In this document: piece by piece, positions 15,877 through 24,113 of the stretch | Position numbering within the stretch: the stretch's first letter is position 1 | How the letters are laid out: each line of letters begins with the position of its first letter | Origin: Streptomyces iconiensis | GTDB lineage: Bacteria; Actinomycetota; Actinomycetes; Streptomycetales; Streptomycetaceae | Direction: 5' to 3' | Assembly: GCF_028657195.3 (NCBI RefSeq) | Contig: NZ_JANCPR020000048.1 | Coordinates: 1-64,000, forward strand | Length of the DNA stretch: 64,000 bases | Translations under genes and position numbers: made by a program | Notes under the pieces: generated by a model | What the model was told of the DNA's origin: nothing | Seen by the model: the letters and a program-made list of their open reading frames with translations, nothing else | Databases searched by the model: none

Positions 15877-16775
15877 TGCGCGCCTCCTTCGGTCGTGCGG
15901 CCCTGGGAGCCGCCCTTGCGGTAGCTCTCCCAGGTCCAGCCCAGGGTTCTGCGTGCCATGACACCGACGGCGCGACGGCGGTATGCGGCGCTGCCGCGTA
16001 CGTCGTCGATCGGGTTGCAGGCGCCGACGCACAGCTCGGCGAACTCGCGCGCCAGCGAAGGCGGCAGGGTGGCGCGGCTGTTCCAGTAACCGCCGTCCTC
16101 CAGCGCCGCGTTGAGGAAGTCCTCGGCGACGCGGGCGCGCAGCGGGGTCGGCGCGACGGAGCCGAGGCCGGCGCGGACCACGCGGGACTCGGGGTGCAGC
16201 GCGATACCGAAGGCGCAGACGGCGATGACCATCGCGTTACGGGTGCCGACCTTGGAGAACTGCTGGGGACCCTGGGCCTTCCGTACATGGACGTTCTTGA
16301 TCAGTTCATCGTCGGCGAGCGCGTTGCGCTTCACCCCTGTGTAGAACTCCTCAACGGGGATGAACCGGGTGCCCCGCACCGACTCCGCCTCCACCTCGGC
16401 GCCCGCTGCGAGCAGCGCGGGGTGCGAGTCCCCTGCGGGGGAGGCGGCGCCGAGGTTTCCGCCGACGCTGCCGCGGTTGCGGATCTGCGGGGAGCCGACG
16501 GTGTGCGAAGCCAGTGCGAGGCCCGGCAGTTCGGTGGCGAGCCTGTCGATGATCCGCGCGTAGGGCACGGAGGCGCCGATCCGGACGTTCTCCTCACCGA
16601 CCTCCCATTCGTGCAGGTCGCGGATGCGGTTCAGGTCCATGAGATGACCGGGGCGGCGCGCATCGAAGTTGATCTCGACCATCACGTCGGTGCCGCCCGC
16701 GATGGGCACAGCTGAAGGATGCTCGGCCTTCGCGGCGAGCGCCTCCTCCCAAGTGGCCGGGCGCAGGAACTCCAT
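15867..16775 (-). CDS. Xanthine dehydrogenase FAD-binding subunit
   Basis: The 302-residue subunit passes electrons from the iron-sulfur centres to NAD+ through FAD. The FAD-binding signatures IAGGTDVMVEINFDARRPGHLMDL (about 24-47) and VGSPQIRNRGSVGGNLGAASPAGD (about 93-116) are clear, with the CO dehydrogenase flavoprotein C-terminal domain after residue 180. It is the first gene of the operon, so its upstream gap (16776-17053) should hold the operon promoter and the PucR site. The ATG at 16775 has AAGAG about 9 nt upstream; longer in-frame starts would run into the regulator promoter region. Confidence 0.94.
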   Translation of the reverse strand: MEFLRPATWEEALAAKAEHPSAVPIAGGTDVMVEINFDARRPGHLMDLNRIRDLHEWEVGEENVRIGASVPYARIIDRLATELPGLALASHTVGSPQIRNRGSVGGNLGAASPAGDSHPALLAAGAEVEAESVRGTRFIPVEEFYTGVKRNALADDELIKNVHVRKAQGPQQFSKVGTRNAMVIAVCAFGIALHPESRVVRAGLGSVAPTPLRARVAEDFLNAALEDGGYWNSRATLPPSLAREFAELCVGACNPIDDVRGSAAYRRRAVGVMARRTLGWTWESYRKGGSQGRTTEGGAQCA

Positions 16776-17053
16776 GGGTGTCTCTTCTCGGTGGGTCGGT
16801 GGGGCTACAGCGGAATGTGGCTCAGTACACAGACAGGTACCCCGCCCGGTGCAGTCACCGAAAACATGAAGCGTTTGGCTGGTCGGCCACCCGGTCTTGT
16901 AGATTCGGACGAACATCTGGAGACCAGCCGACCGGAGAACCTCACGGCTTCCTTCTGGCACCACCGGACGCCGGAGGCCGCCGCGACTGGTCCGCTCCGG
17001 AACTGGCCCCCTCCCCTACGACGGTCCCCGACAGAACGGCAGGCGACGACGCG
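16776..17053. promoter_or_regulatory. Divergent xdh / pucR control region
   Basis: This 278-bp gap separates the xanthine dehydrogenase operon (-) from the pucR-type gene (+). On the plus strand, TTGGCT and TAGATT around 16873-16905 could be a weak -35/-10 pair with long spacing. No long palindrome stands out by eye. Confidence 0.4.
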
Positions 17054-18856
17054 ATGCGGCTGCGCGCACTCCTGGAGAACGACTCTCTGGGCCTCAGACT
17101 CCTCGGCGGCGAGGAGGAGCTGGACCGTACGGTGCGCGGGGTCATGACCACCGACCTGCGCGACCCCAGCCGCTACCTCACCGGCGGCGAACTGGTCCTG
17201 ACCGGGCTGGCCTGGCGGCACGCGCCGGAGGACTCCGAGCCTTTCGTCCGCATCCTGGCCGCTGCCGGTGTCGCGGGCCTGGCCGCCGGCGAGGCGGAAC
17301 TCGGCAGCGTCCCCGACGACATGGTCGTCGCCTGCGCCCGGCACCGGCTGCCGCTGTTCGCCGTCACCGAGGCCGTCGCCTTCGCCACCATCACCGAACA
17401 CGTGGTCCGCCAGGTCTCGACGGAGCGCGCGGGAGACCTGGCCGCCGTGGTCGACAGGCACCGGCGGCTGATGTCCTCCGGCCCGGCGGGCGGCGGCGCC
17501 GATGTCGTCCTCGACCTGCTGGGCTCCGACCTGGACCTGGCCGCGTGGGTGCTCTCGCCGACGGGCCGCCAGATCGCGGGCCCCAGCCAGGGCCCCGAAC
17601 TGCCGCCCGGCGCCGGGGCACGGCTGGCGGGCGAGCACCTGGCGGCCGTACGCACCGGACGGCGCGGCCCGCACCGTACGACGGACGGCGGCGCCTCCTA
17701 CTCCCTCTTCCCCGTGCGCGGCGAGGGCCGCGACGTGCGCGAGACGCTGCTGTCCGACTGGCTGCTCGCCGTAGCTGCCGACACGGGCGACTGGCCCGCC
17801 GAGCGGCTCGACCTGCTCCAGGGCGTCACCCAGCTCATCGCCGTCGAACGCGACCGCCGCGACGCTTCCCGTACGGTGCGGCGCAGGCTCGCGCAGGAGG
17901 TGCTGGAGCTGGTGCAGGCGGGAGCGCCGCCTGCCGAGATCGCCGCACGCCTGCGCGTCGCCGCACCCGTGCTGCTGCCGGGGCTGGGCGCGGCGCCGCA
18001 CTGGCAGGTCATCGTGGCCCGCGTCGAGTGGGACACCACAGGACCCGCGGGCTCACCCGGCCCCGCCGACCCCGCACACCAACTCGACGGCGGCGCGATC
18101 GCCCAGTCACTCCTGGAAGAGCTGCTGGTCGACCCCCGTACGCCGGGCGCCGACGGCTCGGACCGTATCGCGGTGGCACAGGTGGACGGCGAGGCGGTGG
18201 CGCTCGTACCGCTGCCCTCGGGCCGCACCGAGGAGGCCGAGAGCGCGACCGAGAGCACGGCCGAGGGCGCCGCCGACGGCGCGGGAACCGGTACGAACGG
18301 CCGCGCGGCCCCCGCGGCCGAGGCCAGGACCGACGCGCTGGCCGGGCTCGGCGGCGACGAAGGGCTGCACGCCGACGCGCTGCTCGCCGCCGTACAGGAA
18401 CCGCTCGGCCGGGGCCTCGCCGACGACGGACGGCTCACCCTGGGCGTCAGCGCGGCCGTGCACTCGGCCGAGGGGCTGCGCGGCGCGCTGGAGGAGGCCA
18501 GGCACGCACGCCGCGTCGCCGCCGCAAGGCCCGGCAGCGTCCGCGCCGCCGGACACGAGGAACTGGCCTCACACGTCCTGCTGCTTCCCTTCGTGCCCGA
18601 CGACGTACGACGCGCCTTCACCGCGCGCCTGCTGGACCCGCTCCGCGACTACGACCGCAAACACCGCGCCGAACTGGTGCCCACGCTGGAGGCGTTCCTC
18701 TCCTCAGACGGCTCCTGGACCCGCTGCGCCTCCCGCCTCCACCTCCACGTCAACACCCTCCGCTACCGCGTCGGCCGCATCGAACAGCTCACCGGCCGCA
18801 ACCTGGCCCGCCTGGAAGACAAGCTGGACTTTTTCTTGGCATTGCGGATGAGTTGA
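17054..18856 (+). CDS. pucR: PucR-family purine catabolism regulator
   Basis: The 600-residue product has the N-terminal PucR ligand domain (RALLENDSLGLRLLGGEEELDRTVRGVMTTDLRDPSRYL...LVLTG, residues 3-60). At the C-terminus is the PucR helix-turn-helix, GSWTRCASRLHLHVNTLRYRVGRIEQLTGRNL (about 556-587). A low-complexity Ala/Glu/Gly linker at about 395-430 is unusual but within a variable part. Divergence from the xanthine dehydrogenase operon supports control of purine use by a purine intermediate. The ATG at 17054 is where family homology begins; the ribosome site (GGCAGG) is modest. The open frame extends back to 16778, into the control region. Confidence 0.92.
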   Translation: MRLRALLENDSLGLRLLGGEEELDRTVRGVMTTDLRDPSRYLTGGELVLTGLAWRHAPEDSEPFVRILAAAGVAGLAAGEAELGSVPDDMVVACARHRLPLFAVTEAVAFATITEHVVRQVSTERAGDLAAVVDRHRRLMSSGPAGGGADVVLDLLGSDLDLAAWVLSPTGRQIAGPSQGPELPPGAGARLAGEHLAAVRTGRRGPHRTTDGGASYSLFPVRGEGRDVRETLLSDWLLAVAADTGDWPAERLDLLQGVTQLIAVERDRRDASRTVRRRLAQEVLELVQAGAPPAEIAARLRVAAPVLLPGLGAAPHWQVIVARVEWDTTGPAGSPGPADPAHQLDGGAIAQSLLEELLVDPRTPGADGSDRIAVAQVDGEAVALVPLPSGRTEEAESATESTAEGAADGAGTGTNGRAAPAAEARTDALAGLGGDEGLHADALLAAVQEPLGRGLADDGRLTLGVSAAVHSAEGLRGALEEARHARRVAAARPGSVRAAGHEELASHVLLLPFVPDDVRRAFTARLLDPLRDYDRKHRAELVPTLEAFLSSDGSWTRCASRLHLHVNTLRYRVGRIEQLTGRNLARLEDKLDFFLALRMS

Positions 18857-18952
18857 GGCCCGCACGCGGGTCGGCCGAGGTTCCGGCCGGGGGTCCGGGG
18901 GTTGCCCCCGGGACAGCACAGCCTGGCGCTACGGATGAGTTGAGGCCGCACG
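18845..18952. repeat. Duplicated 3' end of pucR
   Basis: CGGATGAGTTGAGGCC(C)GCACG at 18845-18866 covers the last codons and stop of pucR. It is repeated at 18932-18952 with one base missing, so a stop-like TGA-containing copy sits 87 bp downstream. Confidence 0.7.
18893..18914 (+). terminator. Probable pucR terminator
   Basis: GTCCGGGGG / CCCCCGGGAC near-perfect stem with a 3-4 nt loop, 36 nt after the pucR stop. It could also serve the convergent response regulator. Confidence 0.55.
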
Positions 18953-19001
18953 TAGACCGGCGGGGCCCGGGGGCGCCATACGAACCTCGGCCGGGCCCGG
19001 C

Positions 19002-19676
19002 CTACGAGGGTTCGGGCTGGTCCGGCGTGCGGGCCGGGTGGCGTAGGTAGGCGAGGACCGCGAGGACTCTGCGGTGGTCGTCGGGTGCGGGGGGCAGGTC
19101 GAGCTTGGTGAGGATGGAGCGTACGTGCTTGACGACCGCGGCCTCGCTCACGACGAGGGTGCGCGCGATGCCCCCGTTCGACCGTCCCTCGGCCATCGCG
19201 CCGAGCACCTCGCGCTCGCGTGCGGTGAGGCGGCGCAGCGCCGAGGGTTCGCGTCGGCGGCTGAGCAGCCGGCGTACGACCTCCGGGTCGATGACGGTGC
19301 CGCCCGCTGTCACACGTTCCACGGCCTCGATGAACTCGGCGACCTCGCCGACCCTGTCCTTGAGCAGATAGCCCACGCCGTCACCTGTGGCCAGCAGATC
19401 GGCGGCGTAGGAGTTCTCCACGTACTGCGACAGGACGAGAACGGGCAGCATGGGGCGTCCGGCGCGGAGTTCGAGCGCGGCCCGCAGGCCCTCGTCGCGC
19501 AGTCCTGGCGGCATCCGCACGTCGGTGACCACGAGATCGGGTTCGTGGCGTGCCACGGCGTCGAGGAGCGACCTGGCGTCCCCGACGCCCTCGCACACCT
19601 CGTGGCCGAAGCGCGTGAGGATCTGGGTGAGTCCCTCGCGCAACAGTACCGAGTCCTCGGCGATCACCAGCCGCAT
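19002..19676 (-). CDS. NarL/LuxR-family response regulator
   Basis: The 224-residue regulator has a receiver domain with acidic pair E7/D8, phosphorylation site Asp52 (LVVTDVRMPP) and the conserved Lys in YLLKDRVG. The C-terminal LuxR-type helix-turn-helix is LTAREREVLGAMAEGRSNGGIARTLVVSEAAVVKHVRSILTKL. It lies 58 nt after the histidine kinase gene on the same strand, and is surely its partner. Targets are unknown; the position behind mannosyltransferase genes suggests a cell-envelope signal. Confidence 0.93.
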   Translation of the reverse strand: MRLVIAEDSVLLREGLTQILTRFGHEVCEGVGDARSLLDAVARHEPDLVVTDVRMPPGLRDEGLRAALELRAGRPMLPVLVLSQYVENSYAADLLATGDGVGYLLKDRVGEVAEFIEAVERVTAGGTVIDPEVVRRLLSRRREPSALRRLTAREREVLGAMAEGRSNGGIARTLVVSEAAVVKHVRSILTKLDLPPAPDDHRRVLAVLAYLRHPARTPDQPEPS

Positions 19677-19734
19677 GGTCTCCCGTTCCTGAGTCAGCGG
19701 GCTCGTACGGTGCGGGCCGCAGGAAGCGCTGCCC

Positions 19735-21327
19735 TCACTCGCACGGCAACTCCATCCGCACCACGGTCGGCCCGCCTGCGGGGCTGGAGAGGCGCAGCCG
19801 CCCCTCGTGGACGGCCAGCCGGTCCGCGAGCCCGGTCAGCCCGGTCCCGCGGGCGGGTTCGGCCCCGCCCCTGCCATCATCCCTGACCTCGACGGTCAGC
19901 TCGCCGCCGCCCCGTGCGGTCACGGACGTGCGTACGGTCACGGAGGCCCGTGCGGCGCCGCTGTGCTTGGCGACGTTCGCCAGCGCCTCGGCGACGGCGA
20001 AGTACGCGGCGCCCTCCACCGCTTCGGGCGGCCGTACGGACCCGAGCCGCACATCGACGTCCACGGGCACGGGCGATGTCTCCGCCAGGGACTCGACGGC
20101 CTCCCCCAGCCCTCTGTCCGTGAGCACGGAGGGGTGGATGCCGTGGACGAGGTCGCGCAGCTCGCCGAGTACGGCGCGTGCCTCGTCCTGGGCGCGGGCC
20201 ACGAGTGCGGGATCGGCGTCGAGCTTGGCGAGGCCCAGGGTCATGATGAGCCCGGTGAGCCGCTGCTGCGCCCCGTCGTGGAGGTCGCGTTCGATGCGGC
20301 GGCGTTCGACCTCGAAGGCGTCGGCGAGGCGGGCGCGCGAGGCCGTGACCTCGGTGAGCCGCTCGTCGAGTTCCCGCTCGCGGCGCGGGCCGACCAGTAC
20401 GGCGCGGGCCAGCGCTGCACGTGCGCCCGCTACGCCCGCGACCACGTACGCGGCGATCACGGCGAAGACCGGCGTCAACAGCAGCCAGGGGTACACCTGT
20501 TCAGGCCGGGTGAGGGTGATCCCCTCGCCGTACACCACCTGGTCACCGTCCAGGACGATGATCAGCGCGAAGGGCTGGCTGATGACCAGTGCACCGGCGA
20601 GGACGGCCACGGTCAGGTCGACGGCCGCCAGTACGGCGTTGAGCAGCGCGAACCCGAACTCCATCCAGCTCGCCGGCGACTTCGCGCGCCGCCACAGCAC
20701 GCGCACCAGGCGCAGCCGCCCGCGCACCTCGGCCCCCGTGCCCGGCGGTTCGCCGTGCGGCGAGGGCGTCCCGCGCGGGTCGAGCCAGCGCAGGCGGCGC
20801 CGCTCCAGCGCGGCGAGCCCGGCGGCCGAAACGGGGATGCACAGCAGCGCGAGGATGCCGATCCCTGCGGGCAACAGCAGCACACCCGCGACGATCAGGA
20901 ACGCCGTGAGGAAGAGCCAGCCGATGCCGAGCAGTCCCCCGGTCAGCAGGTAACCGAACGCGCGCCAGGGCCAGGAGGAGAACAGGAAGCGAAGGGGCCC
21001 GCGTGCGACGGCCTGCCATACGCTGCCGCGTCCGGCCCCCGGTTCCGCCTCCCCCGGCCGACCGGCACCCCCCTGCCGGAAGCGCCGCCGCCCGCCACTC
21101 AGCTCACCACGGCCGCCCTCTCCGCCGCCGCTGCCCTTCCCGCCTCCGCCTCTGCTTCCGTCTCCGGGCGAGCCCTCCGGCCGGGGCACGTTCCCCCGCC
21201 CGCGAGGGCCGTCCTCCCCGGAAAGGCCCTCACGCGCACGCGAGTTCTCCCCTCCGTGAGGGGGCTTCTGACGTGGAACGTTCTCCTGTTGCTGTTGGGC
21301 GGGTTCCTCCTCCGCCGTGCCGCTCAC
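19735..21327 (-). CDS. Membrane sensor histidine kinase (HisKA_3 type)
   Basis: A 530-residue kinase. An unusual Gly/Arg/Glu-rich, disordered N-terminus spans about 1-105. Several hydrophobic segments lie at about 120-170 (sensor domain with LLTGGLLGIGWLFLTAFLIVAG) and others between 225 and 310. The phospho-acceptor His350 is in RRRIERDLHDGAQQRL. ATPase motifs are EALANVAKHSGA, VRDDGRGG and GTGLTGLADR. The GTG at 21327 overlaps the upstream glycosyltransferase stop (GTGA), so the kinase is translated as part of that operon. An in-frame GTG one codon upstream is equally possible. Confidence 0.9.
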   Translation of the reverse strand: MSGTAEEEPAQQQQENVPRQKPPHGGENSRAREGLSGEDGPRGRGNVPRPEGSPGDGSRGGGGKGSGGGEGGRGELSGGRRRFRQGGAGRPGEAEPGAGRGSVWQAVARGPLRFLFSSWPWRAFGYLLTGGLLGIGWLFLTAFLIVAGVLLLPAGIGILALLCIPVSAAGLAALERRRLRWLDPRGTPSPHGEPPGTGAEVRGRLRLVRVLWRRAKSPASWMEFGFALLNAVLAAVDLTVAVLAGALVISQPFALIIVLDGDQVVYGEGITLTRPEQVYPWLLLTPVFAVIAAYVVAGVAGARAALARAVLVGPRRERELDERLTEVTASRARLADAFEVERRRIERDLHDGAQQRLTGLIMTLGLAKLDADPALVARAQDEARAVLGELRDLVHGIHPSVLTDRGLGEAVESLAETSPVPVDVDVRLGSVRPPEAVEGAAYFAVAEALANVAKHSGAARASVTVRTSVTARGGGELTVEVRDDGRGGAEPARGTGLTGLADRLAVHEGRLRLSSPAGGPTVVRMELPCE

Positions 21328-22598
21328 CACTCCTCGACCGTACGGGACAGCAGTGCGCGCAGGTGTCGCGCCGAGGCGTCCCAGCTCCACTCGGCGCCGA
21401 CCCACGCGCGCCCCTTCGCGCCCATTCCGGCCGCGGTTTCCGGGTCGGCGAGCAGTTCGGTGATCCGGTCGGCGACGGCCCGTACGTCCCTGCCGTCGGT
21501 GACATGGCCCGTCTCACCGTCCCGTACGGCCTCCGGCGCCCCGCCGGAGGCTCCCGCGATCACGGGGAGTCCGGCGGCTGCTGCCTCCAGGTAGACGATG
21601 CCGAGCCCCTCGGCCTCCAGTCCGAGACGGCGGGTGCGGCACGGCATGGCGAACACGTCGGCCGCCGCGTAGTACGGGGGCAGTTGGCTGTGTTCGCGGG
21701 GCCCGGCGAACACGACGGCGTCACCGGGCAGCCCGGCCGTACGCCGCGCGAGGCGGCGCAGCGCACGCTCGTACGGTCCCGAGCCGACGATCAGCAGCGT
21801 CGCTTCCGGCACGGTGCGCCGTACCAGGGGCAGGGCGCGGATGAGCGTGTCCTGCCCCTTGCGCGGCACCAGCCGGGAGACGCTGAGCACCAACGGCCGC
21901 TTGCCCAGGGCCAGTTCGGCCCGTATGTCCCGGCGCGGCGGGGAGGCGAACAGGCCGGGGTCGACGCCCGGCACCAGCCTGGCCGTCCGCGCGTGCGGCC
22001 CGAGCGCGGCGGACATACGGGCGCGCGCGTGCGCCGTCAGACAGGTGACCGTGCCGGTCGTGTCCGCGACACGGCGCAGCAGCAGCCGGGCGCCAGGCAG
22101 TGCGGCCCACCCCATCTCGTGCCCGTGCGTCGTGGCCACCGACGGCAGTCCGAGCGGTTCCGCGAGCAAGGCGAGTGGCATGGCGGCGCCGAACCACACG
22201 CGGTCGCAGCCGTACCGGAAGGCCAGAGCGCGCGCGAGCGCCAACGTGCGCGGGGTCGGCAGCAGGAGGCGTGCCCTGTCCCGTACGACGGGGAAGGGCT
22301 GGGCCGCGTCGAACTCCTCGGTGGCGCTCCCCGGTTCGGCCGAGGTGTGGACGACCACCTCACCGGGCGGGAACCGGTGCGCCACCTCATGCACGAACCT
22401 CTCGATTCCGCCCCGCCGCGGCGGGAAGTCGTTGGTGATGATCAGGGTGCGTCCCGGCGTGGCTCCCCGCGTGCCCGGCGTACGACTCGGGCTGAGCGGC
22501 TCGGGCGTACAAGACGGACAGGGCGTACGGGACGGACAGGGCGAACCTGACGGACCGGACGGACTGGACGGGCCGGACGGGCTGGACGGGCTGGTCAT
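21324..22598 (-). CDS. GT4 glycosyltransferase, PimB-like mannosyltransferase
   Basis: The 424-residue GT-B enzyme has IITNDFPPRRGGIERFVHEV, the donor-site elements SVSRLVPRKGQDTLI and EAEGLGIVYLEAAAAGLPVIAG. The opening motif is typical of phosphatidylinositol mannoside mannosyltransferases of the PimB type, which add mannose from GDP-mannose on the inner membrane face. The first about 45 residues are a low-complexity Ser/Pro/Thr tract (SPSGPSSPSGPSGSP) translated from short DNA repeats, and they overlap the 3' end of the preceding gene by 212 nt. No better internal start exists before TLIITNDFPP, so the ATG at 22598 is kept with doubt. Confidence 0.85.
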   Translation of the reverse strand: MTSPSSPSGPSSPSGPSGSPCPSRTPCPSCTPEPLSPSRTPGTRGATPGRTLIITNDFPPRRGGIERFVHEVAHRFPPGEVVVHTSAEPGSATEEFDAAQPFPVVRDRARLLLPTPRTLALARALAFRYGCDRVWFGAAMPLALLAEPLGLPSVATTHGHEMGWAALPGARLLLRRVADTTGTVTCLTAHARARMSAALGPHARTARLVPGVDPGLFASPPRRDIRAELALGKRPLVLSVSRLVPRKGQDTLIRALPLVRRTVPEATLLIVGSGPYERALRRLARRTAGLPGDAVVFAGPREHSQLPPYYAAADVFAMPCRTRRLGLEAEGLGIVYLEAAAAGLPVIAGASGGAPEAVRDGETGHVTDGRDVRAVADRITELLADPETAAGMGAKGRAWVGAEWSWDASARHLRALLSRTVEEW

Positions 22599-23715
22599 CG
22601 GAGATCCTCCAGCGGGCCCACAGCACGAGGACCATGGGGTAGACGAGATAGCCGAACCGGGAAGCGGGCATCAGCGCCATCGCGGCGAGCAGACCGAGCG
22701 CGAGGCGCAGCGCAGCCGCCCGTACGTCCCTGGGCGGCCGGACGAGCAGCGAGACGCCGATGCCCAGCGCGGCCACGACGAGCGCGCCGACCGCGAGGCC
22801 GTGTCCGAGCGGGCCCGCTTCGGCGAGCAGCTTGCCCGGCAGCGGTGAAGCGGCGGGCGACTCCACTCCCGCGAGGCCCAGCGGGTAGCGGATGGTGCTG
22901 GTCACCAGCCCGCCGGGGTCGGCCAGCGCGGGCAGCGCCAGCCCGCAGGCGAGGGTGAGCGCCGCGCTCGCGCCGTAGCGGAGTGCCGTACGGGATCCGC
23001 CGCGTATCGCGAGCAGTGCGAGGGCGACGGCCAGCGCGGGCCAGGCCGTCGCCTTGAGGATGCCCGCGAGGCCGAGTACGGCGCCTGCCCGGCCGGGGCT
23101 CCCGCGTCCCGCGAGCGCCAGCCCGAGGCAGCTGAGCCCGATCACGGGCAGGTCGTCCCCACCGGTCGCCATGGGCAGCGCGATGAGCGGCGAACCGGCG
23201 AAGAGCAGGGCGGTCCGCAGGCGCTCGCCCGTACCGCACAGGAACCGGACACTCAGCGCGAACGTACCGAGGAAGACGGCGGCGAACACGAACCTGGCGT
23301 CCACACCCAGCAGTTGGTGCGGCACACCGAAGAGGGCCATGCCGGGCAGATACGGGTTGTACGCGAGGGCTTCGGCGCCCTCCAGCCGGTCCGCGCTCAG
23401 ATAGGGCGTGCCCTCGCTCAGCAGCAGCGCGGCCGACCTGTGCACGACGTGCACCTCTTCCTGGGCGCTGCCCGTCACCGCCAGCACGAGCAGCGGCACG
23501 CACGCGGCACCCACGAACACGCCGCACCCCACCAGGCGCCCGCCGCCCAGACGGCAGCGGCCGACCGCTGCCGCCAGCGCGGCGAGGGCGTAAGCACAAG
23601 CGGCGACGAGGCCCCACGTCCTGTGGGGCGCCAACGACGTCACAGCGGCGGTGGTCGCCGCGAACCCGGCGCATCCGCCGTACCAGACAACAGTCCTGTT
23701 CACCCCTCCAGACAA
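22387..23715 (-). CDS. Polyprenyl-phosphate-mannose type mannosyltransferase (GT87/DUF2029-like)
   Basis: A 442-residue polytopic membrane protein with about 10 transmembrane segments. The segment following TM3 contains LSEGTPYLSADRLEGAEALAYNPYLPGMALFGVPHQLLG, the YxxYNP/P-type lumenal motif of DUF2029/GT87 enzymes, which use polyprenyl-phosphate mannose outside the membrane. The last about 75 residues after LVLWARWRISDDQ are repeat-encoded (QPVQPVRPVQSVRSV) and overlap the next gene in another frame, so the natural end may differ. The start is TTG at 23715, or GTG at 23703 immediately after GGAGGG; neither has ideal spacing. It is the first gene of the four-gene operon with the GT4 enzyme and two-component system. 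Confidence 0.75.
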   Translation of the reverse strand: MSGGVNRTVVWYGGCAGFAATTAAVTSLAPHRTWGLVAACAYALAALAAAVGRCRLGGGRLVGCGVFVGAACVPLLVLAVTGSAQEEVHVVHRSAALLLSEGTPYLSADRLEGAEALAYNPYLPGMALFGVPHQLLGVDARFVFAAVFLGTFALSVRFLCGTGERLRTALLFAGSPLIALPMATGGDDLPVIGLSCLGLALAGRGSPGRAGAVLGLAGILKATAWPALAVALALLAIRGGSRTALRYGASAALTLACGLALPALADPGGLVTSTIRYPLGLAGVESPAASPLPGKLLAEAGPLGHGLAVGALVVAALGIGVSLLVRPPRDVRAAALRLALGLLAAMALMPASRFGYLVYPMVLVLWARWRISDDQPVQPVRPVQSVRSVRFALSVPYALSVLYARAAQPESYAGHAGSHAGTHPDHHQRLPAAAGRNREVRA

Positions 23716-23757
23716 GCGTTCTTCGAGCCCGGGATCACTGCCGCTGGATGCCGAGCA

Positions 23758-23779
23758 GGGGTAGAGCTACCTCTACCCC
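23758..23779. promoter_or_regulatory. Palindrome upstream of the mannosyltransferase operon
   Basis: Perfect 8-bp arms GGGGTAGA / TCTACCCC around GCTACC, with a nested GGTAG-AG-CTACC. It lies 43 nt upstream of the TTG start. It could be an operator or an RNA hairpin. Confidence 0.4.
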
Positions 23780-23892
23780 CCTCACCCCCCCGGGCCCGGC
23801 CCCGCACCCCCTCCCGGGCCCGGCCTCCCGGCCCTGCGGTACCGGACGGCGCGGCTCGCAGAGGCGGGGCCACAGGGGCCGCACGGGGTCGG

Positions 23893-23936
23893 CCGCACCC
23901 TCACAGGACGGCGACCGCACCCTCACAGGACGGCGC
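23893..23936. repeat. Perfect 21-bp tandem duplication
   Basis: Two adjacent copies start CCGCACCCTCACAGGACGGC; units of 22 bp differ only in the last base. They lie in the 398-bp gap between divergent genes. Confidence 0.85.
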
Positions 23937-24018
23937 GGGACGGCGTCGCGAACAGGTACGGCGAGCGTTCTGCTTGCCCCGTAAGGGAGTTGGCAGAAAT
24001 GGGTCTCCGGTAAAACTT

Positions 24019-24034
24019 TGTGAACTGTTTCACA
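24019..24034. promoter_or_regulatory. CRP-like palindrome
   Basis: TGTGAA-CTGT-TTCACA is a perfect 16-bp inverted repeat and matches the E. coli CRP half-sites TGTGA-N6-TCACA exactly. It is one mismatch from the GTG-N6-GNCAC pattern reported for Streptomyces Crp. It lies 80 nt upstream of the TPR gene start, in an AT-richer patch of the gap. Confidence 0.55.
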
Positions 24035-24113
24035 CCACCCCCTTGGCCGGGTGCCCCAACCCGTGCTGAGATGCGGGCACATCCGGCTCGAAGGCGCGCT
24101 TGGGGAGGGCACT

